Origin: Lachnospiraceae bacterium V9D3004
GTDB taxonomy: Bacteria; Bacillota; Clostridia; Lachnospirales; Lachnospiraceae
DNA length: 64,000 nucleotides
Assembly: GCA_000621985.1 (NCBI GenBank)
Contig: JHWW01000008.1
Location: 1 to 64,000 of the forward strand
Direction of reading: 5' to 3'
The notes under the pieces are model-generated. The model saw only the letters and a list, made by a program, of their open reading frames with translations, had not been told where the DNA came from and did no database searches. This document shows positions 56,161-64,000 of the stretch, one piece after another; the stretch's first letter is position 1; every line of letters begins with the position of its first letter. Made by a program: the position numbers and the translations under genes.

Positions 56161-56257
56161 CGGGGGCGGGGGTATGGTGTGGATTTGCAGGCTTTTCAAC
56201 TGTTTGAGCGAAGCGAGTTTTGAAAAGCCGAAAAGTTACACCATACCCCCGCCCCCG
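56161..56257. repeat. GC-rich nested palindrome with perfect 20-bp arms
   Basis: 56161-56180 (CGGGGGCGGGGG then TATGGTGT) is the exact reverse complement of 56238-56257. Inside, GGCTTTTCAA (56190-56199) pairs with TTGAAAAGCC (56220-56229). The centre reads TGTTTGAGCGAAGCGAGT. It lies between divergent promoters, has no T-tract, and differs sharply in base composition from the genes around it. No gene is seen in 56080-56382. Confidence 0.85.
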
Positions 56258-56267
56258 TCTCCCCTAA

Positions 56268-56297
56268 TTGACTTTGTTCCCTATCCTGTATTATTCT
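56268..56297 (+). promoter_or_regulatory. Promoter of the ApbE gene
   Basis: TTGACT (56268-56273) and TATTCT (56292-56297) are 18 nt apart, giving a leader of about 80 nt. Confidence 0.5.
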
Positions 56298-56382
56298 GAA
56301 GACACCAAGGGAGTATCGAATACTGCATCGGTACAGGCTTATCATTATCGATTGGCTCGGTGCGCATGGAGGAATGAAACAT

Positions 56383-57459
56383 ATGTTAAGACGCATATTC
56401 GCATTTTTAATTTCATTAATTATGATAGCAGGCATGGCATCCTGTGAGATCATGCCCTCACATTATAATGGTAAATCAGAAAATAACGGAACAGCCCAAA
56501 GAGACATATTTGCGATGGATACTTATATGACACTTACGGCATACGGCGACAGGACGGAGGAAGCTATAGATCGAGCCGAAGAGAAGATTAGAGAACTGGA
56601 TACGAAGTTTTCTGCCGGTAATCCCGACGGAGAGATCGGAAAGCTGAATGTTAGGAAGCAGGCTGTCCTTTCGGATGAGTCGAAATATGTTATAGAATAT
56701 GCACGAAAGATATGGGATATGACAGACGGTGCATTTAATCCTCTTATATATCCCATAATGAAAGAATGGGGATTTGATACGAAGGAATATCATGTGCCGG
56801 AAGAGGGAAGACTTGAAGAACTTGTTGGACATATGGATATGGGAAAACTGGTAACGGATAAAGTTACCGGTGAGATTTCATTTATCGACAAAGCCATGGA
56901 GATAGATATGGGTGGGATCGCAAAGGGATATACATCCGACAGCATTATGGAGATATACAGGGAATACGGACTGACCGGAGGAATAGTAAGTCTCGGAGGT
57001 AATGTTCAGGCGTTCGGCAAGAAACCTGACGGTGATGCATGGAGAGTAGGTATACAACATCCCGACGGCGAAGGACAACTTGGGATAATAAATGTTGAGG
57101 ATAAGGCGGTAATTACTTCGGGCGGTTATGAGAGATATTTTGAGGAAGGTGGAACAAGATATCATCACATAATCGATCCGGCAACAGGATATCCGGCCCA
57201 TGCCGGCCTTGCTTCGGTAACGATAGTGAGCGGGTCCGGCATACTTGCCGATGGATTGTCAACAGCCGTATATGTTATGGGTTATGACAAGGCTGTGAAA
57301 TTGTGGCGTGAGCATTCCGGGGAATTCGATATGATACTGTATACCGACGATGGGAAGCAGTATATAACCGAAGGGATCGAGGATATATATGAGCCGGCGG
57401 ATAATGACAACGTTTACGTGATAAGGGCATGGGGAACTGTGCATAGTAACTCTCCGTGA
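56383..57459 (+). CDS. apbE: FAD:protein FMN transferase (ApbE-like lipoprotein)
   Basis: This encodes 358 residues. GGAGG suits the ATG at 56383, about 9 nt away; an in-frame ATG at 56374 lies right against it. The leader ends in a lipobox GMASC with Cys21, so the mature protein is lipid-anchored outside the membrane. The enzyme uses FAD to attach FMN to a Thr/Ser of target proteins. Motifs are FAMDTYMTLTAYG near 45, EIDMGGIAKGYTSD, GGNVQAFGKKPDG and HHIIDPATGYPA with the metal-binding Asp region. It is divergent from the NusG-II/Gx pair, and together they suggest flavin-based redox work at the cell surface. No FMN-binding target is encoded in the window. Confidence 0.93.
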   Translation: MLRRIFAFLISLIMIAGMASCEIMPSHYNGKSENNGTAQRDIFAMDTYMTLTAYGDRTEEAIDRAEEKIRELDTKFSAGNPDGEIGKLNVRKQAVLSDESKYVIEYARKIWDMTDGAFNPLIYPIMKEWGFDTKEYHVPEEGRLEELVGHMDMGKLVTDKVTGEISFIDKAMEIDMGGIAKGYTSDSIMEIYREYGLTGGIVSLGGNVQAFGKKPDGDAWRVGIQHPDGEGQLGIINVEDKAVITSGGYERYFEEGGTRYHHIIDPATGYPAHAGLASVTIVSGSGILADGLSTAVYVMGYDKAVKLWREHSGEFDMILYTDDGKQYITEGIEDIYEPADNDNVYVIRAWGTVHSNSP

Positions 57460-57490
57460 TATATAAGGAATGGAAGCCTCCAATGAATTC

Positions 57491-57519
57491 TTGTAAATAG
57501 TATTATATTAGTATATAAT
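57491..57519 (+). promoter_or_regulatory. Promoter upstream of the AAA-ATPase remnant
   Basis: TTGTAA (57491-57496) and a perfect TATAAT (57514-57519) are 17 nt apart. It appears intact although the gene it serves is broken. Confidence 0.55.
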
Positions 57520-57570
57520 GACAATAGGAAAGAAGGCATTGTTTTCTGACAGTGAATCGGAGGTCATGGG

Positions 57571-57914
57571 ATGGCAAGACAGATATCCATAGGAATACAG
57601 GATTATGCAAGTATTATAGAGAATGATTACTTTTATGTGGATAAGACATCATTTATTAAGAACTGGTGGGAATAATGGTGATGCTGTTACTTTGATCACC
57701 CGTCCTCGTCGTTTCGGTAAGACTATAACCATGAGTATGTGTAATTATTTCTTTTCATGTAAATATGCCGGAAGAAGCGACCTCTTTGAAGGACTTGATA
57801 TATGGGCGGATGAGAAGTTTCAAGATTGCAATCGTTAATCTTTTTTCGGAATATTCGTATCTCGGTGATTACGAAGGCTTTGGTGAAAATGAAAAAAAGC
57901 ATTTAATAATGTAA
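57571..57914 (+). pseudogene. Remnant of an AAA-ATPase/PD-(D/E)XK protein (AAA_9-DUF1703 type)
   Basis: GGAGGT precedes ATG 57571, which opens MARQISIGIQDYASIIEN and stops at 57675 after KNWWE. One inserted base at about 57673 shifts the frame; the text continues as NGDAVTLITRPRRFGKTITM, holding the degenerate Walker A RPRRFGKT, to DLFEGLDIW. A further deletion joins this to IAIVNLFSEYSYLGDY, after which the gene ends. Relatives have roughly 550 residues with a C-terminal nuclease-like domain, which is missing here. Members are abundant in gut Firmicutes and of unknown function. It is therefore frameshifted, internally deleted and truncated. Confidence 0.85.
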
Positions 57915-57993
57915 AGTAAGAAGTGTTATATAGCAAAAGGATGCTAATAATTTAATTAATATATACATATGCCGGTGACGAAAGGAGACCAAT

Positions 57994-60900
57994 ATGAGAA
58001 CAATTAAGAAGGAAAAACATGTAAAGCGGCAAACAGGTATAAGAAGACGGATGATAAGCATGGGACTGTCCTGTGCCCTTGTGCTGACATCATTTACGGG
58101 AATCGCAAAGTCTGTGTCAATAGAAGCGGCATCCGGTTCTGCTGATTCCACCAATGTAAATGACATGACTTCACTTGATGCCCTGGGTATCAGTCAGGAC
58201 AAGCCTGAAGATTATGATCAGAATGCTCTCAATCCTTACGGTAAGAATGTCGTGCAGATGCAGACCGTAAGTGAGCTGTTCACGGTAGAAGGATGGGACG
58301 GAGAGACTGATGAGTTCGAACACTATGTGAATGTACGATATAACCAGTATGGTAAGAACAGTGCATTGTTAAAGGGAGAGGCAAGTGTACTGAATGACCT
58401 TACACGATCTGTAAGTACCACCAAAGATCTTGATTATTATATTCTGGATAAAGATTATTTTGCCAACTGGACCAGATATGGCTATGAGGCTACACTGTCG
58501 GTTGAGGGTAATTTCTCAATAGATAATGAAGGAAAGAAAAAACAGGTCGTAAGTATCTGGCCTTACGCGCAGGATGAGAGCGACTATGGACTTGCAATGC
58601 TTGATATAGTGGATGCATCTGATCCGAACAGACAACTGAACAAATTCATACAGGGTGCGCCCATATATTCTTATGAAGCAACGTATACCAGTTACGGAGC
58701 TGTGACAAATGATTGGAACTGGCTCAATATGACTTCACTAAAGACCGGAGATTTTGACGGAGACGGAATTGATGAGATAGCATATACCACAAGAACCATG
58801 GTGGATACAGGCGAAATGTATTCCAGTGATACAAGTGAAGATGTATACCTTCATATCCTGAAGCTGCAGAAGCAGGAAGGTGACGGCTGGATGAATGCAG
58901 CTAACTGGAAAGAAGTGTTCAGTACCAGGATTGCAAGGGACAGGGATGCGGATAATCCGTATGAATCACAGGGAATGATCATAAATTATGCAGCGGCTGT
59001 TTCTGTCGGTGACTTTAACAGGGACGGTCTGGATGATATTGCAACTGTATGCGCTAATAACAATTATTATATCGATTCTAATGCCGACGTGACATTCTAC
59101 TGGGGAGAACGTGCCGGAGATATGCTTAAGAATAAGAGTACCCTTAGGCTTGAAGGTATTGAAAATGCCGAGAAGAATGAGATTCTCGTTCACGCTAATG
59201 TTGCTATCGGTGATGTGGATGGAGATGGTGACAATGAGCTGGTTGCCGCAGGAGTATCTAATCATGATATCTTCAGACGTCACATAATGATCTATGACTG
59301 GAACGGGGAAGGCTTTGTTCTGTCTGCTTCAAAGACATTTAACCTGTTCGAGAAGAATGATCAGGGACAGTACGTGAATGAAGTCATGACCGGAAGAAAT
59401 GATAGAGAATTCTATTCAATAACCGGCGGTAAGGTCAATCTTGCAGTGGGAGCATTTAACGGTTTCGGACAACCGGATGCGATCTATATGGACAGTATGA
59501 TCTTCTCATTTCAGGACAACGATCTGGTACTGACGGGAATATATGACAAATCATTCTCCGTGTCGGGAAAGGATTATATTGAATGTAACGTAAGGGCTGC
59601 GGACTTTGACGGTGACGGAACTGAAGTTCCCGTAATACAGATGATCCATCTGAATGATTACAAGAATAAAGGCATATCCTACAATGCAGGCACTAACAGG
59701 GGGACAAGATATTCACGCGGTGAACAGATCGATGTAGTTATCCCGTATATGGAAGAGAAGACTGTGAAAGTGAAGACATATCATAATAAGAATATGTCCT
59801 ATGCACTTCCGGATATTGATAATGATACATCTTATCTGCGTTATAAAAATGTTCACTATTACAAATATTCCGATCCGAAGATTCTTGCTGTATTGGCATC
59901 ACCGCCATATTTCCAGGATCTGGATAATGATGCATTCGATGGTGCCGGAGAACTTAACTGTACTTCCTATTCGACGACTAAAGGATCAGGATCAGGTTCG
60001 TCATATGCCAATACATTCCATATAGGAGCATATGTAAGTTACGAGAAGGATATCAGTGTGTTCGGCATCAAGGTCGGACAGGTGGAATGGGAGACTGAAG
60101 TGCAGAATCAGTTTACCTGGGAGACGGAGAAAGTCTCGACTAAGGAATATGAAGCAAGCTACGAGACATTGTCCGGACAGGATACTGTTGTACTGTTCTC
60201 CGTGCCTATGGAAACTTTCGAGTATGAAGCTGATATTCCGGTAACGGATAGTGACGGCAATGTGATCAAGACCGATACTGAAACGATTGGAATCAATCTT
60301 CCGCATACCCCATGCGTGAAGACGATCGCCCTTGACAAATATGAGAGAATAGCAAAAGACTACAACGAGCTGCCTCAGATCTCAGAGTCTATTCTGACGC
60401 ATACGGTAGGTTTTCCTGACTCGTATCCGAAGCAGACTTCTGACTTAAGGTATGTGGATGATTCTTTTGAGATACTCATAGCACCTGATATGAAGTCCGC
60501 AGCACCTGCAACCGATTACGGAAAAGGAGCCCAGGTTCACAGTATCACAATGGGAACTGAACGAACGGACAGCTTTAATTATGATATCGGAGTAGACTTT
60601 AAGGCGGGAGCCGGCGTCGGCAGTTATACAGCCGGTATATCTACGGGATATGCTCATTCCACCGGAACAGTAGGTATATCTACAAGCGGTTATTCCTATT
60701 CAGCACAGATCTACGATCTTCCAATGGAAGCCGAAGAGGCAGGTTACGGTTTCAACTGGAGAATGGTCGCATATCAGTATAAGGATGAACAGAATGAATT
60801 TCCGATAGTTACTTATCTTGTAAATGATGTACAGCAGGGACCTCTTCTTCCATCCAATTTCTCACAGAATGAAGAGAATACCACCAAAGATCAGGTGGCG

Positions 60901-63900
60901 CTCACCTGGGATTATACAGGAAGCCCGGCAGGCTTTATTATCAGCAAATATTATAAGTCGGCAGGCAGTGCGGGATTCTATGAGCTTGCCTACGTAAGAT
61001 CCGGCGATGAATCAAGTATCATTGGAAGAGATGGTATTACGAGAACTTACCAGTATATTGATGAAGGACTTGATCCCGATACGGAATATCAGTATCAGAT
61101 ACAGACAGTCAGCAATTATTTCAATGTAAAAAGTGTACCAAGTGAGACGTTGGTATGTTATACACTGCCGGCAGCAATCGTTCCGGATGTAAAGGTCATG
61201 TCTGAGGAACTGACTGCTTATCCGGATACTCCGACAACACTGTCGACTTATCTTAATAATGAAGAAGCTTTGGAAGGCAGAAAGAATACATATCAATGGC
61301 AGAAATATGATGAAGCTGAAAAAACATGGAATAATCTTAAAGGAAAAACAGGAACTTCCTATGTAATACAGAATGCCGGACTTGACGATGAAGGAAAGTA
61401 CCGTTGTGTTGTAAACAGCGTAGGCGGTAATACAATTGTATCTTCGAAGTCTCCGGTTGTGAAAGTGACATATTCTAAGCGTCAGGTGGTATGTGACAGC
61501 TTTACGATCGACAAGAATACAGGAACAGCCAGACTGGCACTAAGATCAAAAGACAGTAATTCAATTCCATCGGGCCTTGTATATTTCAAAGTATCGGGAA
61601 CAGGATACGAGCAGGAATTCGTGACAGGACTTGATGAAAAAGGTGTTGCTACGGCTAAGCTTGATGTACCTGATGGCGCGTATAGGGTAACGGTTGATTA
61701 TCAGGGAAGCAGAGTATTCTCCGCAAGCCGTTATGATAAGATTAACGGAAAACCGGTATTCTTCACACCGGGTCTTAAGAATGATGCGGTAGTACTGGAT
61801 TATGCGGATTCATATACTTACGGGGATAAGCTTAATATTCTTCAGTATACAATTGACAAAGAAGGCAATGTAGAGAAAGCAGAAGAGATTAACTATAAAA
61901 ACGCTGTATTCGGTATAGAGGGTAATACATATGTTGATTCCGGTTATTCAGGAGTGGGACTTGAGTATGCCGAATATGACCATACACTTTTTGACTTAAA
62001 AGATCACGTTATGGCTGACGGAACACAGCCTGTTACTCCGGTCATATACAAATTCGCGGACAAAATGATCAAGTTCCCCGATGAAAAAGGAGTGAATCCG
62101 GATAAGAACGGAGAGATGAGAGAACAGATATTAGATCGTTTTGCAAAGGGTTACGCGGCATATGCCGGAACAGTGTATATGAGATACAATGATCAGTTTA
62201 TCAAGCTTAATATCGCACAAAAACATATTGATCTGTATGTGGATATGTCCGGAGTGCCGGAGATTGTCAATGCCGGTGCAGAAGCGGAAAAATATTATTC
62301 ACAAGAAGCTATAAGATCTTATCTCAACAGTGATGAAATGCCGACATTTGGAGAAGGGGTGAAGAAGGATCTTGATTATCTGGATGCAGGTAATATTGTG
62401 GTGAGATATTGGGATGATAAAATAAACGGTTATGCTACAGGTTCACTTAAGATTGAAAAAGAGAGTGGTCTTGATCTTAAGAAGCCTTCGACAGGAAGTT
62501 ACACATTCAAAAGAACAACGCCGTCGTGGCAGTATATAGAAGAAGGAGCTCCATACAGATATACGGTTAATGAGCATCTTGGAACAGATACTGTCATTAC
62601 GGATCTGGGAATTAACAATGATATCACGACACCTGTTGAATTCAAAGACGAAGATGAGACTGTAAAAGCTGCCAGATTAAAAATGGCAGCAAGCATAGCT
62701 GATTGTTATGAATGGAATAATTTCTCAAAGGAACTAACCGTCAGCAGCGGTGAACTGATGCCTTGTATGGTTGAGGCAGCAAAAGTTAACGGTGTGGAAG
62801 CCGGTACGGTAGAAGAAATAAGTCCTGCCAAATATGCATATTATCCTGTTGGAACGAAGATCACTTTCGAAGCATATCCATACGAAGGTTATGAAGTGGA
62901 TTACTGGGAATTGAACGGTAAGAAGGTTGAAGGAGAGACTTCGGGTACACTAAGAGTTACACAGACATCGGAAGGAACGAAGGTTGTAGTTCATTTTAAG
63001 CGCAGACCGATCGTTCTTACATATGACATGTCACCGAAGAATGCAACAGTTAACGGTAAGGCTGTCGAGAATAAGATTCAGATATCACCGGCTGTCAAGA
63101 ATGGTTCAGTTGTCACTTACGGCGCGAAGATCACGGCAGAGGCTCTTCCTGCGAAAGGATGGCATTTAAAAGAATGGGAATACCAGCCTGAGAAGCTTGC
63201 GGCGAGATTCGTTACGGATCCTGTATTCGAGTTTGAGATGCCTAACAAGAACGTGAGGCTGTATGCCAACTTCGAGAGAGACAGCTATAAGCTGACTCTT
63301 GCGGAAGGTCTTGCCGCATATGATGAAAAAGGTGCACAGATAAGCTCGGATGCTTATGTAACGGGAGATACGGTCGTGACAATAAAGAAGGCTCCCGGTT
63401 ATGAATTCTCGGGAACTCCTTCATTTACAACATCCGTTAAGACAACGGATAAGGACAGTGACGGTAAAACCTATACATTCGTAATGCTTGCGGATACTAC
63501 CGTAAGTGCCAATGTATATAAAGATGGATACAAGGTCACAATCGGTGAATGCGAGCACGGTGAGATAACAGTGACGGATCAGGATGGTAAGAAGGTTGAC
63601 TTAAGGCGGGATCTTGAAGGAGGTACAAAGCTTATTCTTACCGCGGTTCCGGACAGAGGATATAGAGTAAGCGGATGGAACGGCAAAGCAAGCAATAAAG
63701 ATATCTACAATCTGACTGTCGGTGAGAATATGACGGTTACCGCTTCATTTACCGAGAAGGCATACAAGGAAGTGGCGATAGGCTCCACACAGTACGGTGA
63801 TTACATATTCAGCGTTGACGGAGAGCGTGTCATCACAAAAGGCGGTAAAGTAAAAGTATATGAGGATGAGGTTGTAACCGTAGAGAACAAACCTCATGAT

Positions 63901-64000
63901 AATTATATGGTTGCCGGATGGAATATATATGAGCCTGATAAGGAAGGACATGACCTGAAGGTGACATACGTTGCAGACACTGAAACTTCAAGGACATTGG
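57994..64000 (+). CDS. Giant secreted protein with FG-GAP, Fn3, Ig and InlB-type modules (3' end beyond window)
   Basis: This has at least 2002 residues and is open at the window edge. AAAGGAG lies 8 nt before ATG 57994. Residues 1 to about 47 form a signal peptide. Four FG-GAP/VCBS calcium-loop repeats are visible: DFDGDGIDEI near 250, DFNRDGLDDI near 340, DVDGDGDNEL near 406 and DFDGDGTEV near 535. Residues about 660-760 and 850-905 have alternating polar and apolar residues rich in Gly, Ser, Tyr and Thr (for example FKAGAGVGSYTAGISTGYAH), as in beta-barrel or pore-forming strands. An Fn3-like domain (about 962-1059) and an Ig-like domain with the Trp/Cys pattern (1069-1159) follow. From about 1590 the protein is a series of divergent InlB B-repeats (GYEVDYWELNG, GWHLKEWEY, GYRVSGWNG). 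Its function is unknown; a surface or secreted effector is inferred. Confidence 0.88.
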   Translation, partial: MRTIKKEKHVKRQTGIRRRMISMGLSCALVLTSFTGIAKSVSIEAASGSADSTNVNDMTSLDALGISQDKPEDYDQNALNPYGKNVVQMQTVSELFTVEGWDGETDEFEHYVNVRYNQYGKNSALLKGEASVLNDLTRSVSTTKDLDYYILDKDYFANWTRYGYEATLSVEGNFSIDNEGKKKQVVSIWPYAQDESDYGLAMLDIVDASDPNRQLNKFIQGAPIYSYEATYTSYGAVTNDWNWLNMTSLKTGDFDGDGIDEIAYTTRTMVDTGEMYSSDTSEDVYLHILKLQKQEGDGWMNAANWKEVFSTRIARDRDADNPYESQGMIINYAAAVSVGDFNRDGLDDIATVCANNNYYIDSNADVTFYWGERAGDMLKNKSTLRLEGIENAEKNEILVHANVAIGDVDGDGDNELVAAGVSNHDIFRRHIMIYDWNGEGFVLSASKTFNLFEKNDQGQYVNEVMTGRNDREFYSITGGKVNLAVGAFNGFGQPDAIYMDSMIFSFQDNDLVLTGIYDKSFSVSGKDYIECNVRAADFDGDGTEVPVIQMIHLNDYKNKGISYNAGTNRGTRYSRGEQIDVVIPYMEEKTVKVKTYHNKNMSYALPDIDNDTSYLRYKNVHYYKYSDPKILAVLASPPYFQDLDNDAFDGAGELNCTSYSTTKGSGSGSSYANTFHIGAYVSYEKDISVFGIKVGQVEWETEVQNQFTWETEKVSTKEYEASYETLSGQDTVVLFSVPMETFEYEADIPVTDSDGNVIKTDTETIGINLPHTPCVKTIALDKYERIAKDYNELPQISESILTHTVGFPDSYPKQTSDLRYVDDSFEILIAPDMKSAAPATDYGKGAQVHSITMGTERTDSFNYDIGVDFKAGAGVGSYTAGISTGYAHSTGTVGISTSGYSYSAQIYDLPMEAEEAGYGFNWRMVAYQYKDEQNEFPIVTYLVNDVQQGPLLPSNFSQNEENTTKDQVALTWDYTGSPAGFIISKYYKSAGSAGFYELAYVRSGDESSIIGRDGITRTYQYIDEGLDPDTEYQYQIQTVSNYFNVKSVPSETLVCYTLPAAIVPDVKVMSEELTAYPDTPTTLSTYLNNEEALEGRKNTYQWQKYDEAEKTWNNLKGKTGTSYVIQNAGLDDEGKYRCVVNSVGGNTIVSSKSPVVKVTYSKRQVVCDSFTIDKNTGTARLALRSKDSNSIPSGLVYFKVSGTGYEQEFVTGLDEKGVATAKLDVPDGAYRVTVDYQGSRVFSASRYDKINGKPVFFTPGLKNDAVVLDYADSYTYGDKLNILQYTIDKEGNVEKAEEINYKNAVFGIEGNTYVDSGYSGVGLEYAEYDHTLFDLKDHVMADGTQPVTPVIYKFADKMIKFPDEKGVNPDKNGEMREQILDRFAKGYAAYAGTVYMRYNDQFIKLNIAQKHIDLYVDMSGVPEIVNAGAEAEKYYSQEAIRSYLNSDEMPTFGEGVKKDLDYLDAGNIVVRYWDDKINGYATGSLKIEKESGLDLKKPSTGSYTFKRTTPSWQYIEEGAPYRYTVNEHLGTDTVITDLGINNDITTPVEFKDEDETVKAARLKMAASIADCYEWNNFSKELTVSSGELMPCMVEAAKVNGVEAGTVEEISPAKYAYYPVGTKITFEAYPYEGYEVDYWELNGKKVEGETSGTLRVTQTSEGTKVVVHFKRRPIVLTYDMSPKNATVNGKAVENKIQISPAVKNGSVVTYGAKITAEALPAKGWHLKEWEYQPEKLAARFVTDPVFEFEMPNKNVRLYANFERDSYKLTLAEGLAAYDEKGAQISSDAYVTGDTVVTIKKAPGYEFSGTPSFTTSVKTTDKDSDGKTYTFVMLADTTVSANVYKDGYKVTIGECEHGEITVTDQDGKKVDLRRDLEGGTKLILTAVPDRGYRVSGWNGKASNKDIYNLTVGENMTVTASFTEKAYKEVAIGSTQYGDYIFSVDGERVITKGGKVKVYEDEVVTVENKPHDNYMVAGWNIYEPDKEGHDLKVTYVADTETSRTL

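Overview
The window looks like chromosome of a Lachnospiraceae-type member of the Clostridia (low-GC, Gram-positive). The evidence is: strong AGGAGG ribosome binding sites, TTGACA/TATAAT-type promoters, a T-box leader in front of a leuACDB operon with a type-2 LeuA, tRNA genes without encoded CCA, and very large secreted adhesin-like proteins built from GLUG, MBG/YDG, InlB-type and BspA-LRR modules. This assignment is inferred from gene content; no rRNA or other marker gene is present.

Layout. 1-364: tRNA-Asn, tRNA-Glu and tRNA-Cys with a terminator. 396-1076: a small secreted protein on the minus strand. 1246-6417: a promoter, a structured leader, a 15-bp tandem repeat, then a secreted transglutaminase-like protein, a nuclease-helicase and deoD, tightly packed. 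6523-8472: an XRE regulator divergent from a PD-(D/E)XK/coiled-coil protein, sharing one palindromic operator. 8500-21705: a 4287-residue surface protein. 21776-22199: tRNA-Arg, -His and -Gln. 22213-27838: the leucine operon, with a leucine T-box before leuA and a compact locus between leuD and leuB that looks like a type I toxin-antitoxin or antisense-RNA unit. Two copies of a folded 62-bp repeat flank leuACDB. 28046-51957: two more surface proteins of 6266 and 1637 residues. 51964-54990: a dead iron alcohol dehydrogenase, a MATE exporter and a divergent AraC regulator. 55064-57459: a Gx-transporter-like membrane protein, a NusG-domain-II protein and an ApbE lipoprotein, a set suggesting flavin or extracellular electron-transfer chemistry. 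57571-57914: a wrecked AAA-ATPase gene. 57994 to the window end: a fourth giant secreted protein, cut by the window edge.

About two thirds of the window encodes four giant exported proteins. None of the three complete ones ends in an LPXTG sorting signal; all three have Lys-rich C-terminal regions, and two end in a related BspA-like cap. The leu operon is the main metabolic unit (2-oxoisovalerate to 2-oxoisocaproate, the leucine precursor). It appears to be controlled by uncharged tRNA-Leu through the T-box and, at leuB, by a separate promoter whose -35 overlaps that of the antisense RNA.

Promoters, hairpins and domains were read by eye. Family names rest on recognised motifs, not on database searches.
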